From an uncultured Phycisphaerales bacterium (GTDB lineage Bacteria; Planctomycetota; Phycisphaerae; Phycisphaerales; SM1A02): a stretch of 45,391 nt of DNA. Positions within the stretch are counted from its first letter, which is position 1, and the number at the start of each line of letters is the position of its first letter. This document shows positions 18,448-28,818 of this stretch, in pieces. A program made the position numbers and the translations under genes. The stretch is from assembly GCA_949373145.1 (NCBI GenBank), contig CASICI010000024.1, forward strand, positions 1 through 45,391. The letters are read 5' to 3'. The notes under the pieces are model-generated. The model was not told the origin of the DNA. It made no database searches and worked only from the letters and a program-made list of their open reading frames with translations.

Positions 18448-21400
18448 TCATTGAACCTTGGTGAAGGCGAGGATCTTCGGCTCGTCGCTGGGCGTCGAGA
18501 CCGAACTTCGGTCGATCACCATCATGTAGCGACTCTCGTCGATGATGCGGTCCTTGTCGGTCGCATCCCAGAGTCCGGTGGTCGGATCCTGCGAGAAGGT
18601 GCGCACCTTGAAGTAGACGGTGAAGACATCGCTGCGCGTGGTCAGCATGTTCGCGATGCCGCTGAAGAGCAGCGCCGCTTCCTCGGCGTCACCACCGACG
18701 TTGTCGGGGCGGAACACCTTCTTCGGTGCGTCGCCGACGCCACGCAACCAGTTGAGGTTGAGTCGCTCGGTGTTGCGGTCCGTGGAGAGCCTGGCATCAG
18801 CCTGCAGCTGAACGGGGATCGAGTAGCCGCTGGAGGTGTCCTCGTCGGATTTCAATCCACGCCAACCGAGGCGATAGCGTTCACGGGCGTAGTCGACGCC
18901 GACGCTTTCATTGATCTGCGGATTCGGATAGCCGAGTCCGAATTGAACACCACCAAGTCTCGACAACTCATACGGGTCGTCTGCAAACGAACGGACGGAG
19001 GCGCTCTTGCCCTCCCACTCCTTCGAGCCGACCAGATCAGCGGGAAACCCACTCTGAATCTGATTCTCATCGAACTGGGTCCGGCTCATGGTCAGCAGTT
19101 CGCCCAGCGAGACGATGCCCTCGTCGTTTCGCATGCCGGGGAAGAAACCATAGAACTCGTTGTTGGGATCACCATTGAGAATCGTCGGGAAATCGACGGC
19201 ATCCGGCTGAGCGATTCCGCGGAACCCACGGTCGGCATAGGTGGGAAGCGATTCCTGATCACCGGCGGGAGCCAGGCCGCCATCACGGTTGAAGACGTCT
19301 CCGAGACGGTAGCGCTCGATCGTTTCGGCGAACCGGACGTGCATGTCGTTGCCGACACCGTAGGGAATGTCCACGGAGGCGGAACGGCGGTTGCGCCCCT
19401 TGCTGTTGTTATTGTGGTTGCCGACACCATGATCCCAGGCGAAGTAGTCGTTGTAGATCAATCGACTCATCTGTGGGAGTGCGCGCATCACTTCGACGGG
19501 CGCGGTGTTGATGTTGACCATGCCACGAGTCGGTTCACCGGTGAAGCCACGTGCGAGGTTGAAGCGATTCTCCTCGGAGGCAAGCTGTTCGACGAAGGAG
19601 AGTTGCCCGTCGCCGTCGAGGTCGTAGTCATTGATCGCGGTGCCGACGCCATCGACGGTGACCGCATCGAAGAGGCCCGAGCCCGCCGGTAGCAGCGGTC
19701 GATACGCGGCGACCAGAAGATTGCCCGCACCAAGGACCTGACGCCAGGGGCGACCGGGATCCTTGCCGTTCGAACCAGCCGAAGTGACCAGTCTGGCAGG
19801 ACGCCCCTGACCGAGATCCAGTCGGTTGGCGAAGACGCCCACACCGACGGGGTACTCGTCGGCCGGCAACTGCTGACCGTTGGAAGCCATGCCCCACCAC
19901 TCGGGCACGAACTGGGTCTGACCACCGATCACCGATTGGTTGGGTCGTTCGAACTCGATGACGTTGGTCATCAGTTCCGAGAAGGTCCGCTTGACGGGAA
20001 GAAGTTCGCCCGAGGGAAGTCCGCCCTGGGGGAAGTTCAGGACCGGCCCCCAGAGGAAGACGTGGTTGAGCTCGCCGATCTGTTCGAAGTCGGCGTCCTT
20101 GACCAGCATCTGCAGAGGAGACGCCCAGAGATCTTCGCGGAAGCCCTTGTAGAACTCCTCCTGCTCCTGAGCCACGAGGTCCATGGGAACGATGTCGTTC
20201 TCATTGAAGTTCGTCGGCGTGCCGGTCGGACTGAGGGTCCGCTCTCGAACCAGAAGCTCGTTGGTTCCGAGTGTGGTTTCGAGGGGGAAGCCCTTTCCGT
20301 AGACGGCGGCCTGGCCGGACTGGTCGACCACGGTCCAGGTCGGGAAGTTGGTGGGCTTGCCACGGATCTCCCAGGCATCGGGACGACTGCTTTGACTCTG
20401 CCAGAGGCCGTAGCCGGGTTCGTAATCACCGAGCGGGCCGTTGGCCCACTTCCAGAGCGGTGCACCATCCTGAAGCTTGGTGATCGGCAGCGTGTAGACC
20501 ACGGGAGTCGCCCACGGATTGCTCATATCGTCGGGACCACCGGTCTCGAACTGACTGAGCGAGAGCGTGTTGCCGCGGATCGGCCGTGACCCGAAGGAGT
20601 CACTCTCGCCAAGGGTCCGGTCGAGGTCCGGTGCGTTTTCGAAGGCACAGATCGGTTCGGAAGTCACGCTGTAGACGAAACGAGGCGAGACCTCGTTCAT
20701 GTCGTAGAGACCGTTGGCGTCGACATCCCAGCCCCAGAAACGGGAGACGTGCGCCCAGGTGAAGTAGAAGTCGTCATTGTTCAGCCGGATGCCGGACCAT
20801 TCGAAGCGGCCACCGATCAGGGGATCGAAGTTGTTGCCTCTGCGGGGAGGTGCGCTTTCCGTGATGAAGCGTTCGAACTTGAGAGCCAGTTCGTTGCCGT
20901 TGTGCCGAGGATCGTCCTCTTCTTCGACACGGTCGTTCTGAAGACGATCGACGACGACGTTCGCCACATCGTTGCTGCCTCCGGGCGAACCGACCGGATA
21001 GATATTTCGCACCAGCTGAATGAGTGGACGCTCGGATGCACTTCCAGAACCGTTTCCGTCGGTGCTGAAGATCGACTCGGGCGTCTTGCCACTCATCACC
21101 AACGAAGCATCGAAGACCAGGGATTCATGCCGTGAAAGTGGCATGTCCGGTTCGTATCCGTAGAGTTCGCCGGGTGCGAGATCGAGATAGTCGAGACAGG
21201 CGGTCTTCATTTCCTGATAGGGAAGACCGAACGCCTCCTCGAAGGCGGCGTCGTCGAGTGGGCCGATGGTGCCGGGTCGGATCAACGCGAAGACGACCGC
21301 ACTTCTGGGGGCCTCCGGTTCGGTGGGGCCGAGATAGATCTGATCTGCGAAGTAACGCTTGTTGAGGTGTCCTTCGGTCAATGCATTGGGGTGGGCGCAG

Positions 21401-24400
21401 TCGAGAAGACGCAGCGGAATCTGACCGCCGGCATTTCCGACCTTGAGCGAATAGTCGTAGAGCGAAATGGGCTCGTCGAAGGGATTGCCCAGCTGGATCG
21501 CGACCAGAATCGCGGGCTTGGAACTGTCATCGACGTAGTTCTCTCCAGTGGCCGACGTGGCGCCACCGGTTCCGTTTGCGAAGTAGGCAGGCGCCTGTTC
21601 GTTGGGACAACTGATCGCGGGAATGTCGCTGCCTTCAGGCCAGCACCCACCGGGCCCCTGGCCGTGCGAGCTCTTGGGATAGATCAGGCCGTAGAAGGCC
21701 TGCATGATGAAGGGCTGCTTCTCGAAGCCGATGTAGGCGTCATCGCGCATCGGTTCGACCTGGCCGTCACCATCAAGGTCGACATCCGGAAGGAAATCAC
21801 CCGTGTTGGGGTCGTAGGTCGCGGGGCGAAGCGCCTGGCTCGGATGGATGGGCTGATCGATCAGGATGTCTCGACCGTCGCTCGAGGGCGTGTTCGGGCT
21901 GGGCGTGAACGGGATCGGGCCATCACGGAATGATTCGATGTTCGCTGCGAGACTTGGAGCGAGCCGCAACGACTTGAGATACGCATTCTGGAACTTGCTC
22001 TGACCGGTCGAACCATGCGAGGGTTCATCCGAATCATCGAGGCTCCATCCGGAATCGGTGAAGTAGCCCTGGGGAATGGAACGCCCGGTGAAGGGATCGG
22101 TCGCGATCAGGGTGGTTGATCGGTAGATCACCTCCTGGAGATCATCCAACCAGAGACGTCGGTTTTCAAACCAGTTCGGGGTGTTCACCTGGACACCGGG
22201 TGGTGAAAAGGACTGGCGCAGGTCGATCTTGCGGCGACGGGTCTGGTACTCGTCGAAGTCATTTCGATCGCCGGTGGCGTAGGTCTCGGAGTCACGGTCG
22301 TAGTCGAACTGACGGTTGAAGTACGGGGTCTGCCAGAGCCAGAGCGGTCGATACTCGTTGCGGACGCCGGTGAGCGTGGTCATGCGATGCCGCATGTCGC
22401 GAACCTGCTGTTCGTTGATGAGCGAACCGGAGGTTCCTCCAGGATTGGTGACGCTGTTCCCCTGCCGGAGCGTCGAGGTCTCGGCGACGTTGATGTCGGA
22501 ACGAAGCGGGGAGAGGCTGAGCGTGCCGTCGGTCACGTGGTTTCCGAGCACACCTTCGAGACGGGTGAAGCGCGTGGGGTGATTGAGCCCTGAAAAGGCA
22601 CGCAGTTCGATCTCGTCGTTGATGCCGAACCGATCCGCGACGTACGGAACCGCTTCATTCGTGCTGGGATCGACCCAGGTTCCGGTGAAGTCGTTCTGAA
22701 CGAGGTTGTTCCAGAGTTTGCGTTCGCGAACTCCGAGCTCGGGGAGATCATCCATGCCCGCAAGGGCGCGATACTGACCGTAGAAAGGTCCGGCCTGGTT
22801 GGTCGATGTTTCAAGCAGCTCGTCGATGCCTCGGGCATTGAGCATCGTCTGAGCGGTCACGGAGGAGGCATCCGAGTACCAACGGTTGAAGTCGAAACGG
22901 GTCTCGATGTTCATGCCGACGGTCTTGTAGAACCCGGGATTGACGCGGTTCTTGGGATCACCGAGGAGACCGGTCCAGGTGTCGAAGTCATCGAGATTGA
23001 CGCCGCCTGAACCGGTGGGGTCACCGAGACGGCTGACCAACGCGGCATCAGCCGGCGTGGCCCCCGACGTCGACCACCGGTCGAAGACGGTGGCGACGTT
23101 CATATCGAGCATGGAATTGTTGTCGATGATCGAGACACCGACGACCTGCTTCACGCCGGGACGTCCCGCGGTGGGTGGCACGAACCAGAAACTGTCGGTG
23201 AATCCGTCACCGTCGGTGTCGCAGAAGGTGCGGCCGACCACATTTCGCTGAGTGCCTCGCACGAAGGCGTCCTTCGGGGTGCTCAGGAACCCTTCGTTGT
23301 CGAAGAGTCCGTTGAGGTCGATGTAGTTCGGCAGAAGATCATTGGAGACCCGGATCGCACCGAAGTTTCCAGCATCGCCGAAGTGAACACGTGGCGTGTT
23401 GAACCAGAGATTTCGTCGTCTCTGGAATTCGTTGACGAAGCCATCGACGTTCGGTCCTTCGATCGGAGTCGGCAGGACGTTGGGGTACCACTGCTCGTAG
23501 GGCGTCTGAATCGCCACGGGAAACTCGGCGTCGTGGTAGGGACGGTCGCCACCAGCAGGCCCATCGATGGCGATGGTGCTGAGCGTGAAGCCCCAGTCGG
23601 GACCATTTTCCTGGTCTGAATTGTCGGTGTAGTCACCATTCGCGTAACGGAACGGATCCAGCGAGGCCACGTTCGAGATGTCGTAGCAGACACGCCAGCC
23701 ATTCTCGGCGGAAGGGATCCAGGAGAGATGCGTCCAGTGGGTGTACCGCTCGATGAACGGATCCTGGGCATCCGAGTTCGAATCATAGGGACCGCCGTAG
23801 TAGTTGCCCACGCGTCGGGGCTCGGTCTCACGAAGCCAGCGCGTGTCGCCGAACCCGGGGTTGCCTCGAGGGTTGCCCACGCCGTAGACCACTCCGGCAT
23901 CATCGCGAAGTCGGCCAAGATTGGCGACGGGCGCACCGGTTCCGTAGGGAATGAAGAGCGGATTGCTCGAGAGACCACTGCCGCTGAGATCCACGTCGTC
24001 CGGCCAGTTGGTCCAGGCACGGGTTTCGTAGGGTGCGAAGTTGAAATCAAAGGTCGAATTCTGATCGAGTCCGAACCGGTCGTAGCCCAGTTTCACGTCG
24101 TCGTAGGAGAAGTCACCATCGTCGTCGAAGACCGCTTCTGGAATCAGCACGGTCGATCGGGCCAGACCACTCAACGTGGCTTCCGCACGAAGTTCCAGCG
24201 GATCTCCCGCGGGGGTGTACTCGCCAGTGGTGAAGATGCTGTAGTCCTCGAAGGACTCTTCCTGAACGTCACCATCCACGGGACGTGCGAAGAGGGACGT
24301 GGCGATGTCCTTCGCGAGCTGATCCTTGAGGATGGACACGTTGTCGCTGCGCTCGTAGGCCGCCTGCTGACTCTTCGCGAGTTTGCGCCCTTCCTGAGTG

Positions 24401-24579
24401 CGGGTGATGAACGCGGTCGCGATGATCACCAGCAGCACGAGAATCGCGGTCACGAGGACCAGCGTGTTGCCGCGGCGAGAGGATGCTTGGATTTCGGAGG
24501 CCGGAATCATGTCGGAAGAACTCCACATGGGCTTGCTGACGGGACCGAGAGACTCGTTGAAGACGCGTTTTCGACTCAT
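18448..24579 (-). CDS. Giant GspK-like minor pseudopilin (2043 aa)
   Basis: This is the last gene of the pseudopilin series and holds the GspK position. Residues 36-60 form a GspK/PilX-type leader and helix (RRGNTLVLVTAILVLLVII) with Gly at -1 and no Glu at +5, as is usual for GspK tip proteins. GMVNINTAPVEVMRALP (1686-1702) matches the GspK 'iN.NtA...vL.aLp' block. A related block, SIIDNNSMLDMNVA, lies near 478-492. Four EF-hand-like loops occur: DTDGDG (454), DLDGDG (934), DVDANG (1285) and DLDGDG (1653). Ordinary GspK has about 300-350 residues, so roughly 1700 are extra and I do not recognise them. It overlaps gspJ-like by 4 nt. It probably caps the pseudopilus in the periplasm. The call rests on leader, motif and gene order. 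Confidence 0.72.
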   Translation of the reverse strand: MSRKRVFNESLGPVSKPMWSSSDMIPASEIQASSRRGNTLVLVTAILVLLVIIATAFITRTQEGRKLAKSQQAAYERSDNVSILKDQLAKDIATSLFARPVDGDVQEESFEDYSIFTTGEYTPAGDPLELRAEATLSGLARSTVLIPEAVFDDDGDFSYDDVKLGYDRFGLDQNSTFDFNFAPYETRAWTNWPDDVDLSGSGLSSNPLFIPYGTGAPVANLGRLRDDAGVVYGVGNPRGNPGFGDTRWLRETEPRRVGNYYGGPYDSNSDAQDPFIERYTHWTHLSWIPSAENGWRVCYDISNVASLDPFRYANGDYTDNSDQENGPDWGFTLSTIAIDGPAGGDRPYHDAEFPVAIQTPYEQWYPNVLPTPIEGPNVDGFVNEFQRRRNLWFNTPRVHFGDAGNFGAIRVSNDLLPNYIDLNGLFDNEGFLSTPKDAFVRGTQRNVVGRTFCDTDGDGFTDSFWFVPPTAGRPGVKQVVGVSIIDNNSMLDMNVATVFDRWSTSGATPADAALVSRLGDPTGSGGVNLDDFDTWTGLLGDPKNRVNPGFYKTVGMNIETRFDFNRWYSDASSVTAQTMLNARGIDELLETSTNQAGPFYGQYRALAGMDDLPELGVRERKLWNNLVQNDFTGTWVDPSTNEAVPYVADRFGINDEIELRAFSGLNHPTRFTRLEGVLGNHVTDGTLSLSPLRSDINVAETSTLRQGNSVTNPGGTSGSLINEQQVRDMRHRMTTLTGVRNEYRPLWLWQTPYFNRQFDYDRDSETYATGDRNDFDEYQTRRRKIDLRQSFSPPGVQVNTPNWFENRRLWLDDLQEVIYRSTTLIATDPFTGRSIPQGYFTDSGWSLDDSDEPSHGSTGQSKFQNAYLKSLRLAPSLAANIESFRDGPIPFTPSPNTPSSDGRDILIDQPIHPSQALRPATYDPNTGDFLPDVDLDGDGQVEPMRDDAYIGFEKQPFIMQAFYGLIYPKSSHGQGPGGCWPEGSDIPAISCPNEQAPAYFANGTGGATSATGENYVDDSSKPAILVAIQLGNPFDEPISLYDYSLKVGNAGGQIPLRLLDCAHPNALTEGHLNKRYFADQIYLGPTEPEAPRSAVVFALIRPGTIGPLDDAAFEEAFGLPYQEMKTACLDYLDLAPGELYGYEPDMPLSRHESLVFDASLVMSGKTPESIFSTDGNGSGSASERPLIQLVRNIYPVGSPGGSNDVANVVVDRLQNDRVEEEDDPRHNGNELALKFERFITESAPPRRGNNFDPLIGGRFEWSGIRLNNDDFYFTWAHVSRFWGWDVDANGLYDMNEVSPRFVYSVTSEPICAFENAPDLDRTLGESDSFGSRPIRGNTLSLSQFETGGPDDMSNPWATPVVYTLPITKLQDGAPLWKWANGPLGDYEPGYGLWQSQSSRPDAWEIRGKPTNFPTWTVVDQSGQAAVYGKGFPLETTLGTNELLVRERTLSPTGTPTNFNENDIVPMDLVAQEQEEFYKGFREDLWASPLQMLVKDADFEQIGELNHVFLWGPVLNFPQGGLPSGELLPVKRTFSELMTNVIEFERPNQSVIGGQTQFVPEWWGMASNGQQLPADEYPVGVGVFANRLDLGQGRPARLVTSAGSNGKDPGRPWRQVLGAGNLLVAAYRPLLPAGSGLFDAVTVDGVGTAINDYDLDGDGQLSFVEQLASEENRFNLARGFTGEPTRGMVNINTAPVEVMRALPQMSRLIYNDYFAWDHGVGNHNNNSKGRNRRSASVDIPYGVGNDMHVRFAETIERYRLGDVFNRDGGLAPAGDQESLPTYADRGFRGIAQPDAVDFPTILNGDPNNEFYGFFPGMRNDEGIVSLGELLTMSRTQFDENQIQSGFPADLVGSKEWEGKSASVRSFADDPYELSRLGGVQFGLGYPNPQINESVGVDYARERYRLGWRGLKSDEDTSSGYSIPVQLQADARLSTDRNTERLNLNWLRGVGDAPKKVFRPDNVGGDAEEAALLFSGIANMLTTRSDVFTVYFKVRTFSQDPTTGLWDATDKDRIIDESRYMMVIDRSSVSTPSDEPKILAFTKVQ

Positions 24580-26435
24580 GAATCGGCCCTCGGCAGCGGA
24601 ATGATGAACTCGAATGCACGCCCGCCTTCGAGTCGTGCTTCTGAATCATGCAGACGGAAGGAGATGCGCACCGCGGTGGGCCACGGGGTGTAGGTGCTGA
24701 CACCACGCCCGTTGTTGCCGGAACCGACGATCCTCGACCCGAGACCAGGCGTGTTCCCAGTAAAGACGTACGGTTCACCGGTTGGTGCGCGAAGAATGGC
24801 ATTTTCTCCGTTAAAACCGAAAACTGCGCCGTACCGGCGGATTCGATCTCCGGGATCACATCCGGCACCCTCGCCATATTCGATGTGGGCAAGCGTCTCA
24901 TCGGTCTGAACACCGAAGGGGTCGTCCAGGAAGTACGTCCCGGAACCGATTTCGGTGCCGACCGGAGGTCCGATTCGAACCGCATCACCACCGGCCCCAC
25001 CACCACTCGTGGCGCGACGACCGGGATCACCGATGTGCGACCATCCGGAACAACCACCGGCATTCTCAGGTTCTTGAGACCCGGACATGAAGGCGTTGGC
25101 AGGCGCGGATCCGATCACTTCGTCGGACAGTCCGAACCAGGGGGTGCTTCCACCATTGACCAGCACGGTGCCTTCGACCACCACGCCGGGGAGACCACCC
25201 AGAAGTTTCTGGTCGTTGTCATTGAAGGACACGTCCTTGTCACGACCGACACCATCGGCCCAGGTCCATTCGACCCGGAAGTCCGAGACGTTGGGCCCAA
25301 GCACGGCATTGGTGAGCATGGTGTCGATGCGCTGCATGCTGGGTGCACGAAGTTCGCCACGCGGATACCCGTAGTACATCGCGTCGAGCACCTGATTGGT
25401 CTTCACCAGATCGGTGGGACTTTCAAAGTAGGTGGATTCGCCACCCTGATTCGAATTTCCGAAATCCCAGTCGCTGTTGTCGTTCCAGAAGTAACAGACT
25501 TCCTGCTTCAGGGTGTCGCGCTCGGTCGCGGCGATGTCGACCCGCGAGTTGATCAAGGAAGGCTGAAAGCGCAGACCCTCCGGGGTGTTGTAGAAAACCG
25601 AGGGTGCGGAGTTCGGATCACCCGCACTGTCGCCTGACATGTAGTAGTCACCGGTGTTGCCGACATCCGAGCCACCTGTCTGACGTGAGCCGTCGTCATC
25701 GCCGAGCAGCGTCGACTGGCGACAGAGGATCCAGTTTTCGGTCGACTCTGGAATCAACGGAGCGGTCGCAGCCGAGCTGGCCCCGCTCGGCCAGCGCTGG
25801 AAGGGAAGCGCACCCGAGGGGAGGTAACTCCAGGGATGGAGCCCATCGCTCAGTGCGCTGCGATCGATGTCGACGATATCGCCACCGGTCGGGTCGTCCT
25901 GATAGGGCTGGATCTTCACCTGAACCCCGGGACTGTAGAAGACGCTTGAAAAATAACTCTGAGCCGGCGCGGCCTTGTCGAGGCCGACCTGATCGGATGA
26001 GGCGTTGGCATAACTGTCGAGCGCCCGTGTGGACGCCGCCAGCCCTTCGGTGAAGAAGAACAGCTGATCGGAGCGAATTTCCGTGTCTGCCGGTCGAGAT
26101 GGATCGAGCAGACGACCGGTGTCTCCGAGATTGACCGTGTTCGGCACACCGACACATTGAACCGCGAAGAACCCATCACGCGTGATGCGCTTGAAGTCGT
26201 TGCGAATGACTCGCTCGATCGCGTTGGCCTGTTGCAGGATGTCGGAGTTCGCCTCACCGAGCGAGGAGACTCTCTGCGCCGTGCTGAAGATCGAACTGGT
26301 GGCGAGAATCACGACCAGCAGGACCGCGATCGCGATCAGCATTTCGGTCAACGTGAATGCAGACCTGAGGTGTCCGGAGATGACGCTGCGTGCGTCGGCC
26401 TTGTTGTCAGCCTTGTTCAAGGGGCGCTGTGGCAT
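24576..26435 (-). CDS. GspJ-like minor pseudopilin (619 aa)
   Basis: Residues 25-45 are a type IV prepilin leader: SA|FTLTEMLIAIAVLLVVIL, with cleavage expected after Ala26 and Glu at +5, followed by a hydrophobic helix. Position J in the G-H-I-J-K series and the following gspK-like gene support a minor pseudopilin. The chain is about three times the usual GspJ length. The extra part is rich in Gly, Ser and Asp and has no domain I can name. The start overlaps the previous stop by one base (TGATG), and the stop overlaps the next start by four (ATGA), so translation is coupled. It would assemble into the tip of a periplasmic pseudopilus. Confidence 0.75.
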   Translation of the reverse strand: MPQRPLNKADNKADARSVISGHLRSAFTLTEMLIAIAVLLVVILATSSIFSTAQRVSSLGEANSDILQQANAIERVIRNDFKRITRDGFFAVQCVGVPNTVNLGDTGRLLDPSRPADTEIRSDQLFFFTEGLAASTRALDSYANASSDQVGLDKAAPAQSYFSSVFYSPGVQVKIQPYQDDPTGGDIVDIDRSALSDGLHPWSYLPSGALPFQRWPSGASSAATAPLIPESTENWILCRQSTLLGDDDGSRQTGGSDVGNTGDYYMSGDSAGDPNSAPSVFYNTPEGLRFQPSLINSRVDIAATERDTLKQEVCYFWNDNSDWDFGNSNQGGESTYFESPTDLVKTNQVLDAMYYGYPRGELRAPSMQRIDTMLTNAVLGPNVSDFRVEWTWADGVGRDKDVSFNDNDQKLLGGLPGVVVEGTVLVNGGSTPWFGLSDEVIGSAPANAFMSGSQEPENAGGCSGWSHIGDPGRRATSGGGAGGDAVRIGPPVGTEIGSGTYFLDDPFGVQTDETLAHIEYGEGAGCDPGDRIRRYGAVFGFNGENAILRAPTGEPYVFTGNTPGLGSRIVGSGNNGRGVSTYTPWPTAVRISFRLHDSEARLEGGRAFEFIIPLPRADS

Positions 26436-27835
26436 CAGAGTTCTCCCACGGTGGCGTACACCGGAGTCAAGGTGAATCCATTGCGAGACTCTGGGGGAAT
26501 GAACCAGACAGACTTCACCGCGCTGGCGATGTTCGCTCGAGCCGTGTTGTTCGTACCAATGCCCGGACTAGAGTTGTTGAGATTTCCATTCACGTCCATC
26601 ACGGGAAGATGGGGAACCTGGCTGGTCAGTCGAACGGGGCCTTCCGCACCGTTGTCACGTCCGGCGAGCACTCGGTGAACCGTGCCGTTCTGATCGATCA
26701 ACCACTGCCCCGCCTGCTGCCAACCGTTCGCATACGGATCGAGCTGGCTGAGCACGGAACCTGATGGAAGCGTTCCGGGAATGGTCAGATTGTTGAGAGG
26801 ATTGTCATCGGGCGTCGCATCCCCCTCCGGATACCAACGGTCACCGGGCGATGGAAAATTGACTCTGACCGGAAGCGGGGATTCACGGGGATTCGACACC
26901 GTGACACCTGAAATGGGATCCGAGTTCGAAGGAGCCCCCCGATGCGCGACTGCGTAGGGCAGTTGTTCTCCACCGTTGAAACCGACCCGGTAGACGAAGA
27001 TCGCGACCTGCACACGTCCCTGGTATCGCCGAAACATGCAGTCCCAGTAATACTCCGGAGACTCGACGCCCCGCGGCCAACCACGTTCATTCTGAGTGAT
27101 CGTGACCAACGGTTCGGAGCGACCCTCCCGCAGCGGATCGGTGTGATCGTCAAGACTGTTGTCCCCTGAAGGAAGAAAGTCATTGAGGATCAGGTACTTG
27201 TTGCGATTGAATGGAATGCCCGCGAGAAACTTGGCTTCCTCCTGATCGAACTCGGACTGGACCACCGGATCCAACGAAGGTGAGATCGGCGTCGGACAGA
27301 ATCCTAAAAAGAAGGCCCCCATGTTGGCGAAATCACTGGAGTAGAACGAACTCGAGGAATCTTCCTCTGAAGTCGCGGGATGTTCGGTGTTCATGGTCCC
27401 CACGGAACGCGTGTGTCGCAGACCGAAGATGTCGATGGCACCGTCCATGGGACCGGGCAGAGGATTGCGATCGGGCAGTTGGTTCGGGTCGGGCTGTGAT
27501 GCCCCATCGAGCACGAAGGATGGACGCATCCACCCCCAGTCTCCGGAGACTGTGAACGTGTTGTCGTTTCCGACTTCCGCGGCCACTCGAATATCCCGGC
27601 TCGTCAGATTGAACTGTTCGAAGGTTCCGAAGTCCTCCTGGGACATCTTGGTTCGCAGCAGATTAAGCCCTTGCGCGGCGACGATCGGGCCCATGACGTC
27701 ATCACGAGTCCGCTGCTGCTGCGCGATGCCGGCGGGGAAGATCGCGGCCACCGCGATGATGCCGATGCCGAGAATGAAGATCGCGAGCAGAAGCTCGACC
27801 AGAGAGAATCCGGTTGGCGTGTTTCGAGTGTTCAT
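26435..27835 (-). CDS. GspI/PilV-like minor pseudopilin (466 aa)
   Basis: This protein starts with MNTRNTPTG|FSLVELLLAIFILGIG, a classic leader cut after Gly9 with Glu at +5. It is the only member of the series here with the canonical Gly at -1. The segment 'LVELLLAIFILGIGIIAVA' is typical of GspI/PilV. The mature part is much longer than the usual GspI (about 120 residues), and I recognise no domain in it. It overlaps the gspH-like gene by 4 nt and the gspJ-like gene by 1 nt. By gene order it is part of the pseudopilus tip complex with the J- and K-like proteins. Confidence 0.75.
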   Translation of the reverse strand: MNTRNTPTGFSLVELLLAIFILGIGIIAVAAIFPAGIAQQQRTRDDVMGPIVAAQGLNLLRTKMSQEDFGTFEQFNLTSRDIRVAAEVGNDNTFTVSGDWGWMRPSFVLDGASQPDPNQLPDRNPLPGPMDGAIDIFGLRHTRSVGTMNTEHPATSEEDSSSSFYSSDFANMGAFFLGFCPTPISPSLDPVVQSEFDQEEAKFLAGIPFNRNKYLILNDFLPSGDNSLDDHTDPLREGRSEPLVTITQNERGWPRGVESPEYYWDCMFRRYQGRVQVAIFVYRVGFNGGEQLPYAVAHRGAPSNSDPISGVTVSNPRESPLPVRVNFPSPGDRWYPEGDATPDDNPLNNLTIPGTLPSGSVLSQLDPYANGWQQAGQWLIDQNGTVHRVLAGRDNGAEGPVRLTSQVPHLPVMDVNGNLNNSSPGIGTNNTARANIASAVKSVWFIPPESRNGFTLTPVYATVGEL

Positions 27836-28818
27836 CGTGCGCCCACCTCCGCGAGACCGGTGTATCTGTTGAAGTGAATTCGATCGGCGTTTTCGGTGAC
27901 CCAGGGGCCCAACTCGGCGTTTCTGTCCTGGATGAAGTTGACCACGCCACTGTCGGCTCCCCAGTTGGTGAAGTCGACATCTTCCTTGGCGCGCGCTTCG
28001 TCATATACGACGAGAAACTGCGCTGAGTTCACCAGAAAGTCACGGTCGGTCTGACGTTGTTCGAAGAACACGCTGTTCCCGGCATAGCCGCCCGTCCCCT
28101 TGGAGACGTCGAACTGTCGATCCGCGTCGAAATCGACGAATCGATAGGAGGACTTCTCGGCGGAGACGATGGTGTCTGGATCACGCATGATCATGGTGCC
28201 ATCGCCACTGAAGAGCACGGCGAAACCACCACCCCACTGCCCTTTTCGGGTGTCATACGTCGTGGTCGGTGCACTGTCGCCGCTGAAGGTCATCTGGGTG
28301 AGCTCCATCGGTCCGGTCGCCATGAAGTTCCACAGCGTGTCTTCGTTGTCGGATGTGACTTCGCTGATGAGACTGAACTCGGTGTAGGGCGCGGCGACCT
28401 TGATGCCTTCCGGCAGCAGACGCGGCGCGATGGTCGGAACCGGCTGATAGCGCTCGAAATAGGCGTTGGACGTGGAACCGTAGTAGCCGGCACCCTTGAT
28501 GTCACCCGTGAACTGGGCCACCACGACCTCGACCTGCTCCGGTCGACTGGGATCTTCGTAATCCTTGACGACTCGGAAGGTGACCAGAGTCGGGGTGTTC
28601 GTGCGAATGGCCTCGGAACGTGCCGTGGTCAAAGCACCAAGCACGCGATTCACTCCGGTCGAAAGCTTCACGTCACGTGAGATCTTCTGAACGGAGACCA
28701 CGGTGGCGACGGAGAGCACCGAGATGATGCCGATCACGACCAGCAACTCGAGCAGAGTGAAGGCGTGGCGTCGAGCGGAGGGGCGCGAAGATTCTGTCTC
28801 GCTGAGTCTCGTGATCAT
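27832..28818 (-). CDS. GspH-like minor pseudopilin (328 aa)
   Basis: The leader is RRHA|FTLLELLVVIGIISVLS with cleavage expected after Ala19 and Glu at +5. After the helix, GVNRVLGALTTARSEAIRTNTPTLVTFRV (residues about 55-85) matches the GspH/FimT pattern in which 'l...l..aRseAi.r...v.l' precedes the beta domain. The length is about twice that of a typical GspH. The gene overlaps both neighbours by 4 nt (ATGA). The role inferred is the pseudopilin that links the main filament to the I-J-K tip. Confidence 0.78.
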   Translation of the reverse strand: MITRLSETESSRPSARRHAFTLLELLVVIGIISVLSVATVVSVQKISRDVKLSTGVNRVLGALTTARSEAIRTNTPTLVTFRVVKDYEDPSRPEQVEVVVAQFTGDIKGAGYYGSTSNAYFERYQPVPTIAPRLLPEGIKVAAPYTEFSLISEVTSDNEDTLWNFMATGPMELTQMTFSGDSAPTTTYDTRKGQWGGGFAVLFSGDGTMIMRDPDTIVSAEKSSYRFVDFDADRQFDVSKGTGGYAGNSVFFEQRQTDRDFLVNSAQFLVVYDEARAKEDVDFTNWGADSGVVNFIQDRNAELGPWVTENADRIHFNRYTGLAEVGAR

